DNA of 64,000 nt from the NCBI GenBank assembly GCA_950295325.1, contig OX485807.1, positions 48,080,440-48,144,439 on the forward strand, in the 5' to 3' direction. Under the pieces are notes generated by a model, which saw only the letters and a program-made list of their open reading frames with translations, made no database searches and had not been told where the DNA came from. This document shows, piece after piece, positions 1 to 11,724 of this stretch. The stretch comes from Polytrichum commune. Its lineage: Eukaryota; Streptophyta; Polytrichopsida; Polytrichales; Polytrichaceae. Made by a program: the position numbers and the translations under genes. The first letter of the stretch is position 1, and each line of letters opens with the position of its first letter.

Positions 1-852
1 GGGGTTGTTTACACCATGGACTATGAAGTCGACCCAAGGTTCAGTAAGAGCATTGATTGGCTGTTGAATTCGTCCTGGGATCACTGCGGTTTACACCAAG
101 GAAAAAAATGTCAAAATGATCATGAAAGCCAAGGTCCCCAAAATACATATTCAAGGCCTAAATTATCCATTGCCATGGTCCAACGGGTTTTGCAGTGAGA
201 GAGGCGAAAGAGGTGGTATGGTAAAAAAAAAACAAGGTCCATGGTAGAGAAATGTCGTTGTGATTATTTTTTTAATGAAATTGTTTTGGAGGTTGTAGAA
301 AAAATGGTGGTTCCCCTTTATTATAGCTTAACGTTATATTTTGATATTGCAATATAAAACACCATTATTTTTAGCATTCTCTTATTTCTCTTGTATATTT
401 TCAACATAATTTAGGTAGTAGTGTGTGAATTTGTTTTTGGGTAATATGGATGAATAGACTATTGTTGAGGATTTGGGTAGAGAGTTGCAAGGAGAGTGAT
501 CACACATTTCACAATATATGCCAAAAATGACAACTCAAATTTTCTTGAGCAACTAATCATTGATTTATCAAATGTTGCATAGTCTTAATCTGCTCCCTTC
601 TCATTTGAGTGCATTTCGACCTCTGCCAATTACATCCATGTTCAATTTTTTGAGAAGATGAAAATTAGAGAATCCTTATGGAGTTTAGGGTTTTTTTATG
701 TAAGATTTTGTAGACCTTACGGAAAATATTTTATAAACATATTGACCGCACATAACGTGCTTCAAGTGGGATACTATTGGCCTATGATGTTTCAAGATTC
801 CTACGAGGATGCTTGAAAGTGTGATCCATATCAACATTACTCTTGTAAGAAT
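1..852. other. AT-rich stretch, no gene recognised
   Basis: Only short open frames occur (the longest is about 60 codons at 16-198) and none shows a recognisable motif. Homopolymer A runs occur near 220-230. It lies outside the inverted-repeat pair that begins at about 853, so it is probably flanking DNA of the composite element. Confidence 0.5.
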
Positions 853-972
853 GTAGGGTTTAATATGCCGATTCAACCTTCATATGAGCGGTGAGCAGTG
901 AGCAATAACTAATGAGTAGATTACAGTGAGAAAAATTCAAGAAACATACTCATCACCGTGGGTTTGGTATCC
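853..972 (+). repeat. Left terminal inverted repeat, putative MULE
   Basis: The segment contains TAGGGTTT, then TATGAGCGGTGAGCAGTGAG, then GTGGGTTTGGTATCC. The reverse complement of 21709-21839 contains the same blocks in the same order with substitutions and small gaps (TAGGGTTT; TATGAGCGATGAGCAGTGAG; CACGGGTTTAGGGTAC). A long imperfect inverted repeat of about 120 bp is typical of Mutator-like elements. I could not find a convincing 9-bp target duplication, so the exact outer edge is uncertain. Confidence 0.45.
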
Positions 973-1582
973 TATTACCACATACTTGTAGCTCAATCAT
1001 CAACACATGTTACATGCCAAAAACTAACTTGCTAATTGATTGCTCCAGTTCATATGAACATTTGAAACAATGATGGAAGCTATAAAACAATGATGTTGTG
1101 GAAATCATTAGGATTTAGGGATTTTAGACAATGGTCACACAAATCAATGTCCACTCTTAGTGGTTATTTTATAAAAACTAGATAATTGCCACCAAAAAAA
1201 AAACATGTGCACATATGTACCAAGTCATGTGCAAGACCTCTTCATGCACCTATATTCTATTCTATTCTATTGTTTATTATTCTCCTTATTATTACAAACA
1301 CGAACATTACATTCCTCTGCCTCCATATCCATGTATGTCAAGATACGAAGATCATAATATTTAGATCTACTTCGCATTGGAGGTGTAATAACATTTGCTA
1401 ACCATATCGCCTCAGACTCGGTATACACATGGAGAATCAATTGATGAGGGGGGGGGGGACATTGCTTCCTTCATTTTTCTACACGCAATATCCAAAAAAT
1501 TTAAAAACAATTGGTGGAAGACTAATTAGTCCACAAGAAAAACCAAAATTTTAAAATCAGTCAAACCAACAAACTTACATAT
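973..1582. other. Non-coding, subterminal region of putative MULE
   Basis: No gene is recognised. An 11-base G run lies at 1448-1458. The segment separates the left inverted repeat from the 3' end of the minus-strand methyltransferase-like relic and would be its downstream region. Confidence 0.4.
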
Positions 1583-3272
1583 TCAAGCAAGATTTCCTTG
1601 GAACTTTTTGAATAGGCTCGTCATTATCTTCGCATGCAATGCTAATTGATTGCAAGCCATGGACAATAGGAGGTGACAATGAATCACACAAAGGGCTAAT
1701 ATTGCGTCAAAAATTGCCGAGTATTTTTTGAATGCAACAAGGTGTCGGCCACTATGACGGCAAGCATGAATAGATGCACCTGCAATAAATATAATCATGC
1801 ACATCATAACATATTTGTCATGTACAAAAGACTTAATTCTAAAATTTACAAAAAAAATGTAAAAAAATGTGTCTAACTTGTAGATGCATAAGAATCAATG
1901 ACAACATCTCTTGGTTTAGTCAATGCTTCAATAAGAAATTGCAAAGACTCAGGGTCTTTCTCACGTGCTCCTCTCCATGGGATATTTCCGTGCATCAATT
2001 GAGTCTTGGACGTAGTATGATTGAAAAAGATATCTAGGGCCCCCACTTCCATTGGAGAAAGACCACCCACTTTGTTGAAAATAAATTGTGGACGGGGCTC
2101 CAATCGAAAGAACATCATGACCCGAAACCGTCGAGTTTATATACAATGTTGTATTCTCATTATTAAAAAATAGTTATTTGTCATGATATTAAACAACAAA
2201 TATAATCCACATATATTAAAAAAAAAAACTTGAAGATTTAAGATAAGAGTATACTGTAAGTCTTATATCTATTGGTAGACACGATGGCAATTCATTTATT
2301 GTCCACCAATTCTTAGCCAATGCAAATTCATATGAAGTAGTATATGCCCTAATACCATTCCTAACAATTTTAAACTCTGGAAGAAATAATAACAATGAAG
2401 CATCATCTGTGAGAAAACCATCTGCAAACTCAAATAAAACCTCTATGTGCTTTCAGTTGTGTGCATTCCAAGATGGAATTAAATCTGGAAGATAAGACAC
2501 ATTCGGAACATGTAGACCCTCTGGTAAATCCGCAATGATAAATTTATAAATTTCGGACGAAACATGAGTCTTACAAGCATGGCCAACCTATAAACCAAAA
2601 TGAAATATATTAGGATTCTATAAACAAGAAATAATTGTTTACAAGCACAAGAAATTGCAAAAACATAAGAAATTAAATAATGTTGTTCAAGCTTACTAAC
2701 ATTTCTGACAAATTCAAACGCAGACATCAACACTGGGTTGTCGATTGCACCATTTTCCAACATATTGAAGATTGACTCGTTCTTCACAAACGTAGAAACC
2801 TTATGTATATTGGATTCATCAGAAGCTTTAACAACCACATGTTGAGATTGAAAAACAAAATTTGAAGGTGTTAAAGCAATAACAATTTGGGGTGGACTAA
2901 GAATTAATGCAATATCATCAAGGTGCAAATCAACATTGCATTTATAATTTTGTGGCATTGGTACAGATGGTAGCGGTGGCGGTGACGGTACAACCACTTC
3001 CGCTAGTACAGAAGGATTTGGTGTAACATGCGTTTTCCGTTTACGTTTACCTCTTTTCCCAACATGTTGTTGCTCTTCATGAGGCCCTTTCTCCATTGGT
3101 TTTGATGGCTCTGTAGAGAACCTAAGACTTTCTTCTTCGGTGGGATAGAAATTTGTTGGATATTCAATAAATCATGGACAATGAACCAATAAATGATAAG
3201 TCCTATGATACCATTTTTTGGACAGAATGTGTAATTTTTAGTTTTGAAGGGTAGATGAAGGACAAATTTCAC
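1583..3272 (-). pseudogene. DNA N4/N6-methyltransferase-like multi-exon relic
   Basis: Read on the minus strand, an exon from about 2587 downward gives FIIADLPEGL, which resembles the DPPY-type motif IV region. Near 1990-1878 the frame gives IPWRGAREKDPES and then DVVIDSYAST. A GT/AG intron (1877-1780) joins in frame to ASIHACRHSGRHLVAF, the glycine-rich SAM-binding motif of amino-methyltransferases. Motif IV preceding the SAM motif matches the beta-type order. Upstream at 3096-2697 lie a basic patch (KRGKRKRK) and a proline-rich segment, with another GT/AG-like intron at 2696-2588. An in-frame TGA in AHN-stop-KHIEV replaces what is probably Trp, and other frame breaks are present, so it is not functional as it stands. 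Family assignment rests on motifs only; a shared Rossmann fold with another methyltransferase family is the main alternative. Confidence 0.45.
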
Positions 3273-3277
3273 TCAAG

Positions 3278-5552
3278 ACTGTTAAAATAGTGAAGAACTA
3301 GGCAATTAGTTACTTAGAAAGGGAAACATGCAAGTAAGATAGAAGTTTCCTCGCTGCCCATAGTACCAGAGGATATCAGAAGTCATGCAATGAACATGTG
3401 ACAATTAGTGATGCATTTTTTGGTATCCCAGTTCTTAACAGATGTGACTCTTAAGTAGAGGAAGGAAGAAGACAAAAAAAAAAGAATCCAATTTTTGATT
3501 CTCCTCTCGTGAAGAGAGTGAAAGTGTTTAGCTTATTCGAACTCTCCTGATTACCGAATATAAATGGGTGTGAAACCCATAGTTTTCTTGTAAATTATAC
3601 TTGCAAATATATCAAACTGCCTTCCAATCATTTCTCTCTTGCCAAGTATGTGCTTAAGCGTTCAAAGTGTGAATCTTATGTTTGATAAAGTGTGTAAGAC
3701 TGGAATGTGAAATTATTGCAGAGGTAGGAGGCTGGTGTTTAGAGTGAAATTCACTAGAAGTAAAGAGTCATACGGTCTGAAGAGGATTGTCAGTTGTGGA
3801 GTGTGAAACTCCTACTAATCTGAAGAAAGGATTTATGATTGTCGTGAAGACATAATGAATTAAGTGCTTCTTGGACAGTATCTTGAGGTTGCAACCTCAG
3901 GAGAACGAGTTCTTGATATTTAAAGTGGTCGGGTGTGAAACCTGGGGATGCTCGGTGAGATTCATATTGACAAGTGTTGAGGACTCACTGAAGTGCTTAC
4001 TTTCTACATGTGCTCGGAGCAATTCAAATTTGTCTTAATTTGAACTCGTTTGGAAATGTTGTGAGAGCTCCAGAAGTTCATGATCAATTTGCGTTCTCAT
4101 GGACAGGATTACAAGTTCCAGAGTGTTAAAGAGTGATAAACTTCTTGAGAAGTTAAAGAAAGAGTAAGTATTAAATAGTGACATTTGTATAGACTCCCCG
4201 AGTGAATTTGTGAGGGGAATCTGATTCCAATACAAACCACCTTCCGAAGCGTGAAGCTATTATGTAATAAGAGCGATGGTTTAATTCGTATCAAACATAC
4301 CAGGAATGACTTCACTTGATTTTAGAAACCATCGGCAGATTAGCCGAGGGGAAGAATGCGTGAGTTGAGTTTGTGAGGAGCTCTACGTCATGAGAGTAGG
4401 AAACTGGAAGTGGCGAACCTTTCAATCAATAAGATGACTCTAAGTATTGATCGACCAATTACTCTCTGGGATTAGTCCAGTTAATGAGAGAGACCCCGAA
4501 TTAATCAAATCTCCCCCTGAAATCCTCAGATTCGGGAAGCGTGTTTTCTTTTAAGAACATCACCCAACTCTCCCCGTTGTCGAAATTGGCATTCCTCAGA
4601 CAAGAATTCCCCAGCATTGAATCTTGAAGGAACGAAGTCGTGGGATGAGATTCGGGTTTTTTTTCGTAACCTTGATTCACAAGAGTTCAAATTTCGCTAT
4701 TAGGACTGAGAATCTTAATTGCATCCTAGTGAACTCCACTGGTTCCTCTGTGGAAGAAGGAAAATCAACTCTTTATGACTTTGTAGTACTTGTTGAGAGA
4801 AAAGTCGTGAGCCTCTAGTAAACCAGCGAGCAATCTTGGAGGCGGTGTGTGTGTGCACGGCGAGGAATTGCTGTCTCAGATTGAATTAGGCGTAGGGAGA
4901 AACAGAGAAATGTCGGAGGAAGGAGAAATCGCGAAGTCAGGAGGAGAAGTTCTCGTCTAAAAGGAGGAGGAGCTGTGGAGTTAGGAGGAGCAACGTCCAC
5001 ACCCATATCGATTGGGATAGCCAACAAAGGCAGGTATAAAACCTATCTCTCTACAATGGCTAATGTGACTAGATGCTTCTTTGATACTCTAAGACGATTA
5101 CTGGACACTGGTTACTAGTCACTTGGAACTGGTTACTAGACGTTTCTCTGGGTACTTGTGACTGGACGCTTACTTGGAACTTGGGACTAGACTTGTTACT
5201 GTTCTGACCCGGTTCGCCTTAGACGTTTCTCGCTTTGTTCCCGGTTCGCGGCTTTGTCACTTGTAACTAGATTTTTATAAAAATTCCCTAAGTCCTAATT
5301 TTTTACAAGTATGGAAATGTGTTAAATAGTATCATTGTTTGAGTAATGAATAAATCTATTTATGATGAGTGTGTGACAAGTCAATTCACATGAAAATAGA
5401 GTTATTATAATAATTAAGTGTCAAACTCATTCCATCACCCCTTTGAACTATCAATCGACCTTATCGTGACAAACTAAAGATACATCTGACACTCATTTAG
5501 TCTTCCCTGGGTGTTTTTCAAGCTGGAACCCTGGATGAAAAAACTGACTACA
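3278..5552 (+). repeat. 5' LTR of gypsy element 1
   Basis: The 3' end is well fixed: CTGACTACA at 5544-5552 is followed by three bases and the primer site. The last 65 bp resemble the LTR end at 60530-60594. The body holds several degenerate copies of GTGTGAAACYC (near 3569, 3798 and 3929), a common LTR-internal pattern, and the TATA box at 5034-5040. No coding sequence is credible here. The 5' limit is uncertain because there is no second LTR for comparison. Confidence 0.55.
5034..5040 (+). promoter_or_regulatory. TATA box in LTR 1
   Basis: TATAAAA sits in a GC-richer context about 515 bp before the LTR end, in the place expected for the U3/R promoter of a long gypsy LTR. Transcription would start about 30 bp downstream. 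Confidence 0.45.
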
Positions 5553-5555
5553 TTT

Positions 5556-5573
5556 TGGCGCCGCTGCCGGGGA
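5556..5573 (+). other. Primer binding site, tRNA-Asp type
   Basis: TGGCGCCGCTGCCGGGGA matches the classic plant gypsy (Athila/Tat-like) primer site, complementary to the 3' end of tRNA-Asp, with one difference from the usual TGGCGCCGTTGCCGGGGA. It starts three bases after the LTR end, as expected. Confidence 0.85.
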
Positions 5574-5780
5574 AGGCTACGGTCGTCAGAATTTAGTTGA
5601 TAAGGCATTGATAAAGGTCACAGAGTTAAAACTACAAATCAAGCCAAAGTCATATTTTGCATATATAACGGTGAACAAAATAAATTGAGAATAAGTCCTA
5701 GACTATTCTTACAATTTATTTCTACCCTGATAAAGGAAAGCAATATAGACATGAGCTAAAAATTTGGGGGATGAATTTAA

Positions 5781-6765
5781 ATGTGGCCTTGGGACCCCAA
5801 AGTGAAGGGTTCCTGGAAGTGTTCAGTTGCCCTCTTCACTTTAATCGTCGAATTAAGTGATAAGGCTCAAACCAGTAACAAACCAGTCACGTCAAAGTCA
5901 AATATTCGTTTTATTGAGTGGAAACCTAAGGAAACTAACCTTAATAAGTGGAGTAGATTTCCTAGGGAGAGATTTCTAACACAAACTGTGTTTGCTCGAT
6001 CTCCATTAGAATATGGAATTAAAACCCTTCCGTTAGAAATACAACAAATTATTGTGACAAAAGTTTGGCAGAACAGAACCATCATCGAAGGTACTGAAGA
6101 CACAAAGGATTTCAGTAACTTTGAGGAAAGAGACTATCTATTAAGTCAGTAGCTTGAACATACGTTATTAGCACCAGGTGGAGAACAATTAATGAAAGAA
6201 GCTCAGGATGCGGTAAGGAGAATAGAAAATGTGGCCTTGGGAATCTATCCCGCCAAAGTCAGAAAGTTCTGACAATTGGCTTTACCAAGGCTCACATTTA
6301 TTTACCGCACTTTATCGTTTTTACAAAGCCTCTTTTTGGGGTGTAGGAATTCATATAGGACAAAATCACTCTATCTATCCTAAAGGGTTTAGAGATAATT
6401 TTCTTAAACTACCCATCCACCTCTAGTCAAAGATCTTTGAAATAGTCTGGAATCATGGTGAAGGGTTTAATGAAATTATCATAAACAATGGGTACCCAAG
6501 GTTGAGGGTGGATCTTCGATTTATGTTTTTGGTTTACAGCCAACATAAAGACGAAAATTTTCTTGCCAACAAGTTTGGGTACGGTTGTTGGAACAGTGGA
6601 ACCTTCACTAAGAAAGAGGCACGTTTTTATTACGGGCCTTTTGATCCTTATACAAGTGTGAATATCCCAGATTTCTCCGATTCTTCCTTCAAAGGCAAAG
6701 ATTACATCAATTTTGAGAAATTATGCCTACATGGAAGAAAACGGTACGTAAAATCATATAGATAA
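5781..6765 (+). pseudogene. Leader open frames upstream of gag, unrecognised
   Basis: Three plus-strand frames (5781-6152, 6229-6426, 6502-6765) lie between the primer site and gag. The first two both begin MWPW from the same repeated words (AAATGTGGCCTTGGGA at 5779 and 6228), so they may be copies of a short leader cistron. I recognise no domain. They could be an extra N-terminal gag segment broken by stops, or an accessory frame of this element family. Confidence 0.3.
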
Positions 6766-6779
6766 GTATAAAGGAACAA

Positions 6780-8909
6780 GTGAAACCATATGCATTTTCC
6801 ATACTGGAACCTGCACATGCAAAGTCTCATGCACAAACAACCTCAGTACGAAAAACAGCCAATGATAAGGCTAGAGAGGATCGTGCTGTGGCGAGAGACT
6901 ATCAGAGAAAGAAAGCGGAGAGAAATAGGGATTGGTTAAGATCTGTCATAAAGTTACACAAAGAACAAACCGATAGTGAAATAACCGAGGGAGATCACAT
7001 TCCGGTTGAGGACGACACCTCAACAGGCATATTATCACCTCTTAAATCCCAACAATTAAATTTTGGTTCAACTTCGGGAGAATCACAAAATCAATCGATA
7101 CCACCCTCTCAAGTTTTATTAATTCCGCCACCACCACCACCACCATTTCCACCACCACTTCCAATGGCGCAACCAAATCCGAATCCTCGTATTACTAATG
7201 TAGTACACATTCCTTATTTTTTAGGACGGCCAGGTGCTGATCCTGATACACATATTGCTAAATTTGAAGTAACATGTGCTGCGAATAGCATTCCTCCTGC
7301 TAAATTTCAAGAGGTCTTTGCCGCCTCTTTACAAGAAGATGCCTTCGCATGGTACTTAAGGCAACCCGCATTTGCGGATTGGAATGCATTAAAAAATGCC
7401 TTCCTGGATCATTTTCGACCCCTAGGTTTTGCTAGTAGTTTAAAAGAGAAACTACGAACCATAAGGATGGGTATAAATGAAGGGGTGGACAGCTATTACG
7501 GGCGAATGCAAGATATCCTGCAACGTATGGGAGTTCACCAAATACCTGACAACTTCCTTATGAGCATTTTTATTGGAGGGTTATATCCTATAGAGTTAAA
7601 AACATATGTGAAGGAAGGTCGTACGGCGACCTATGCGCAAGCGTATGCTCGTGCCAAAATTTGGGAGGAGTGTCGTTTGGAAGATGATTTGGTCATCTAT
7701 ACGGACAACACTTACTCAAATAACCCTATACCTCCCCATATGGGAACTTTTCCCATAACTAATCAAAACCAACATTATATAACGGATATGCATCCTTCCA
7801 CCACTTTTACCACGCCTATACTTTCTAAACCAGCCGGGATGACGTCCTCAACCCATGACCCCACCATAGCTAAACATGAAGATGCTATCATGAACTTAAC
7901 TAAACAATAATTGACAAAACTGTTAGTTAAAGTCATGAAAGGAGCACCAAAACGACCCCAAGTTACTAATGAACGCACAAATGTATGGTGCACAAATTGT
8001 AAAGGACATGGTCATGTAGCTAACGAGTGTCCTACTCCCCAAGGCATCCGAATCAAATGCACTTATTGTGGGGGTAATCACTCGGTGAGTGAGTGTTGGA
8101 ATTTGAGACCCCAGCGTTGTGTTAATCAAATTGATGATAACAGAGATCGTCCATGGCAAGAGGAAAGGTTAGGACCAAGACCAAATTCTAATTACAATCC
8201 CAAAAGAAATTTTAATAAACGGCCTGTACCTATTAATTTTCCAAACCGACCCAGCTGAGGAAGGACAAATGGTCCACCCAACTGGAACAGGCCTCCATAC
8301 AATGCTAACACTCGAAATTACAATACTGGTAATAATGATAAAAGGAAAACACCGGTCTGTTATAGATGCCAGGAGCTAGGACATTATGCCAATGAATGTC
8401 CCAACCCCAGAAAATCACAAGACTATGTTCCTTTGTGCGGTAATTGTAAAACTGCGGGTCATCCTACCGATGAGTGCCCTGAACCTAAAAAGGATGAAAG
8501 AGAGTGGAAGACAGGCAAGCATGTTCGGATCCAGGATGATAAAGAAGACAGAGGATCCAGAAATGTGAACCATGTCCAACATACGATACACCGAACTACC
8601 CCACATCCTGGTACGACTGTCAACGCGGTTACCACTCGATCAAAACGAGTAGTAGACCCCTTACCAGTCCCGGATGATAATAGTGACGAAAAGAGTTTGT
8701 CGTATGAGTCCCAAACCAATGGAGACCCACTTGTCCATGTCACCAACTCAAGTAAAAGCCAAAGGGGCGGTAAATTCGAACCCCACAGTGATACAGCCGG
8801 TGCCAGTGGTGGCACCCGTTACTCTTCCATAGAGGGACCTTCGCCCAAATTTTTCAGGAATCAGGAAGGCTCCAACCTCTATAACCAGACCCGGTCAGGA
8901 AACTGTTAA
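6780..8909 (+). pseudogene. gag: gag polyprotein with four CCHC zinc knuckles
   Basis: One reading frame runs through two in-frame stops (TAA 7908-7910, TGA 8256-8258) to TAA at 8907-8909. The N-terminal third is charged and followed by a proline-rich run (near residues 117-130). The retrotransposon gag core follows (HIAKFEVTCAANSIPP, AFAWYLRQ, LKNAFLDHFRP). Downstream come four zinc knuckles: CTNCKGHGHVANEC, CTYCGGNHSVSEC, CYRCQELGHYANEC and CGNCKTAGHPTDEC, the second with one residue fewer before its His. The product would package RNA and form the particle. Both stops can be explained by a single C-to-T change (CAA to TAA, CGA to TGA). Pol lies in the +1 frame relative to gag. Confidence 0.85.
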
Positions 8910-8979
8910 GTTACCCCCTTATAAAGTAATTAATATAGGAAGTAGTAGCAAGAAGACTACCTCCCGGAGAACTCGGGTA

Positions 8980-10896
8980 ATGGAGCTAGCCACTGGATTA
9001 CATCAATATGACATCATTAGCGATTTAGATAATATTAGACCACAAATCACTATGAGACAGTTGCTAGCTATAGCCCCTCATTGTAGGAGTAAGTTAAGTT
9101 CGTCCATGATAAGAAAGAAACCAAAGATGGTAGATATTCATGACGTAACACTAAGTAAGGATCCTGGTGCTCCTGCAGTGGATGTTACTATTGACGGTGT
9201 ATTTATACCTGGATTCCAGGTTGATACAGGGTCAAGTGTTAACCTCATGAGTGTGGAAACCTTAAATGAATTAGGAATAACTAAAATGAATCCAACACCG
9301 ATTATCCTAAAAATGGCAAACCATACCCGCACTAAACCATTTGGAGAACTACCCCAAGTATCAGTAATAGTTGCCGGAAAAGAATATAAAATCAACTTCA
9401 TTGTTTTCCGAACCTCGGATGCCGTGCAACCTATACTTGGCATCCTAGGGCGTCCATGGTTAATCCTTGCCCAAGCTAAAGAAGATTGGGGTAAAGGGAC
9501 TTTAACCTTAGGACGTGGGTCCGAGAAAATGATTCCGCCATTGTTTCCTACTAAATATCAAGGAGAAACCCAAGACGATGGTACAGAATTTTCTTCGGAT
9601 GAGTCTGATTCTGAGACTGACTATGCACTTAGCGAAGCCATTCATAACGTCAAGAGTCATTCCGATATAGTCTCATTGGGTATGGGAGAATATTATTTTC
9701 CTTTAGGTGACGAAGATTCGGATGACGCAATTCTTCAGTGGCAAAAATCAGTGTGTAATATTGTCACTACGATTGCCCCAGACATGGATCACCCACCTCA
9801 ACCTCTTGATAAAGGAAAAGCCTCCCCTTATAAAAAACCGGAAGTACCACTAGCTTCTGAGGAGGACTGGGAAGATGCCATGTTTTCATCTTCCACTCCT
9901 ATCAAAAGTTATGTCTCTAAGGATGTGTGTAAAGAAATGAATTTGGGTACGGAGGAAGCTCCCAAAATCATTAAAATTTATGAGAAAATTTCTTACACCG
10001 AATGGAAATATTGGTATAATTTCTTTAAACGAAATATACATGTATTTGCATGGACCTATAAGGATTTACGCGGTGTACCACCGGAGGTATGCGAACACAA
10101 AATTGTGTTAGAAGAAGGTGTTGCCCCGGTGAGACAAAGACAATATAGAATGAACCCTAAATATTCTCTTTTAATTAAAGAAGAAATTGATAAGTTATTA
10201 GAGGCAGGGTTCATTTACAAAGTTCCTTATAGTGAGTGGGTTTCACCCATCATTGTTGTATCCAAGAAAAATGGGAAATTACGGATTTGTCAGGATTTCC
10301 GTAGATTAAATAGTGTCACTAGAAAGGATTATTTTCCACTCCCTTTCACTGACACTATGTTAGATGCGGTATCGGGTCATACAACCTATTCGTTCATGGA
10401 TGGATTTTCCGGGTATAATCAAATTCAAATCTATGAACCTCATCGTTGGTACACTACATTCACCACTGATTGAGGGACCTTTGCATACATGGTTATGCCA
10501 TTTGGTTTATGCAATGCTTCCGCAACATTCCAACGCGTAATGACCGAAGCATTCCAAGAATATTTACGGAAGTTTATGGAAATATTTTTGGATGACTTCG
10601 CGGTCTTTGGAATTATGGAACAACATGTTGATTATCTACAAAAGTGTTTTGATAAATGCATGGAATTCGGTATTTCCATAAACGCGGCCAAATCCGCCTT
10701 CCTCGTTCCCTTTGGCAAGTTAGTGGGGCATATTGTGTCTGAGAAGGGAATAGCTACGGACCCGGATAAAGTCACTATTATTGCATCCTTACCAATTTCC
10801 ACTACGATTTCAGAAGTAAAAGAATTTCTTGGCCATACAGGTTATTATCGCCGCTTTATTCATAAATATGCTATTATAGCAATGCCTTTAACATAA
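8980..10896 (+). pseudogene. pol: pol: aspartic protease and reverse transcriptase
   Basis: The protease active site VDTGSSVN lies at residues 81-88 from the Met at 8980; an open frame extends upstream of that Met (KLPPYKVINIG), so the true start is probably a gag-pol fusion. The reverse transcriptase fingers and palm show RICQDFRRLN and SFMDGFSGYNQI (first catalytic Asp). A TGA at 10471-10473 replaces the expected Trp before GTFAYMVMPFGL, and the frame continues to FLDDFAVFG, the YxDD-equivalent box. TAA at 10894-10896 replaces a probable Gln. Both stops fit single C:G to T:A transitions. All catalytic residues I can check remain, so decay looks moderate. Confidence 0.9.
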
Positions 10897-11724
10897 TTAT
10901 TAAAGAAAACAGATACACCACCGGTATGGACGACAACATGCACTAATGCTTTTAATACTCTAAAAAGAAAATTAGTGACTGCCCCCATATTAATACCACC
11001 TAATTGGGAGAAAGACTTCCACATATATGTGGATGCCTCCAACGTGGCCATAGGGTCAGTTTTGAGCCAAAAGGATGATAAAGGGCGTGATCACCCGATA
11101 TATTTCGCGAGTCGTCAATTAGTGCAAGCTGAAAAAAATTACTCCGTCACAGAACGTGAGGCATTAGGTATGATTTTCTCAGTACAAAAATTCAGACATT
11201 ATTTATTGGGAAATAAGATGATTTTTCATGTTGATCATGACGCCTTAAAATACATGGTAAATAAACCACAATTAAGTGGGCGTATTGCGCGATGGATATT
11301 ACTTTTACAAGAATTCGACTTCACTGTTGAAGTTCGTCCTGGTAAAAGTTATGCCAATGCTGACCACCTGTCACGTCTAAATGAGGAATTAGATGACGAA
11401 CCCATTGATGATTCATTCCCCGATGCACAATTATTCTTTGTTGACGTTATACCTCCCGAATATGCTGAAATAATTACTTATTTACAAACTGGTATATTTC
11501 CGGAAGAATATAATGAAAAACAAAAACAAAGACTAGCTTATAAAGCAGGGCCATATACAATAATTGCCGATACCTTGTATAAGCAAGGAAAAAATGGTGT
11601 TCTTCGACGTTGTATTACAAGCTCAGAAATTCCCCAAATTTTAAAGGCATGTCACGATAACCCGGCCGGTGGACATTTCGCGGGAGATGTCACCGCACGC
11701 AAGATATTACAATCAGGTTATTGA
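10897..11724 (+). pseudogene. pol: pol: RNase H and start of integrase
   Basis: The frame is continuous with the RT segment. IYVDASNVAIGSVLSQ carries the first catalytic Asp, YSVTEREALGMI the Glu and FHVDHDALKYM a further Asp, typical of the gypsy RNase H. ADHLSRLN marks the RNase H end, followed by a linker and the integrase H-H half of its zinc-binding domain (CHDNPAGGHF). TGA at 11722-11724 interrupts the usual Tyr-Trp-Trp-Pro block at a Trp codon. Confidence 0.85.

Noticed and set aside
8459-8815. 118-codon minus-strand frame in gag
   Set aside because: It is antisense to a zinc-knuckle-bearing gag frame and shows no motif of its own.
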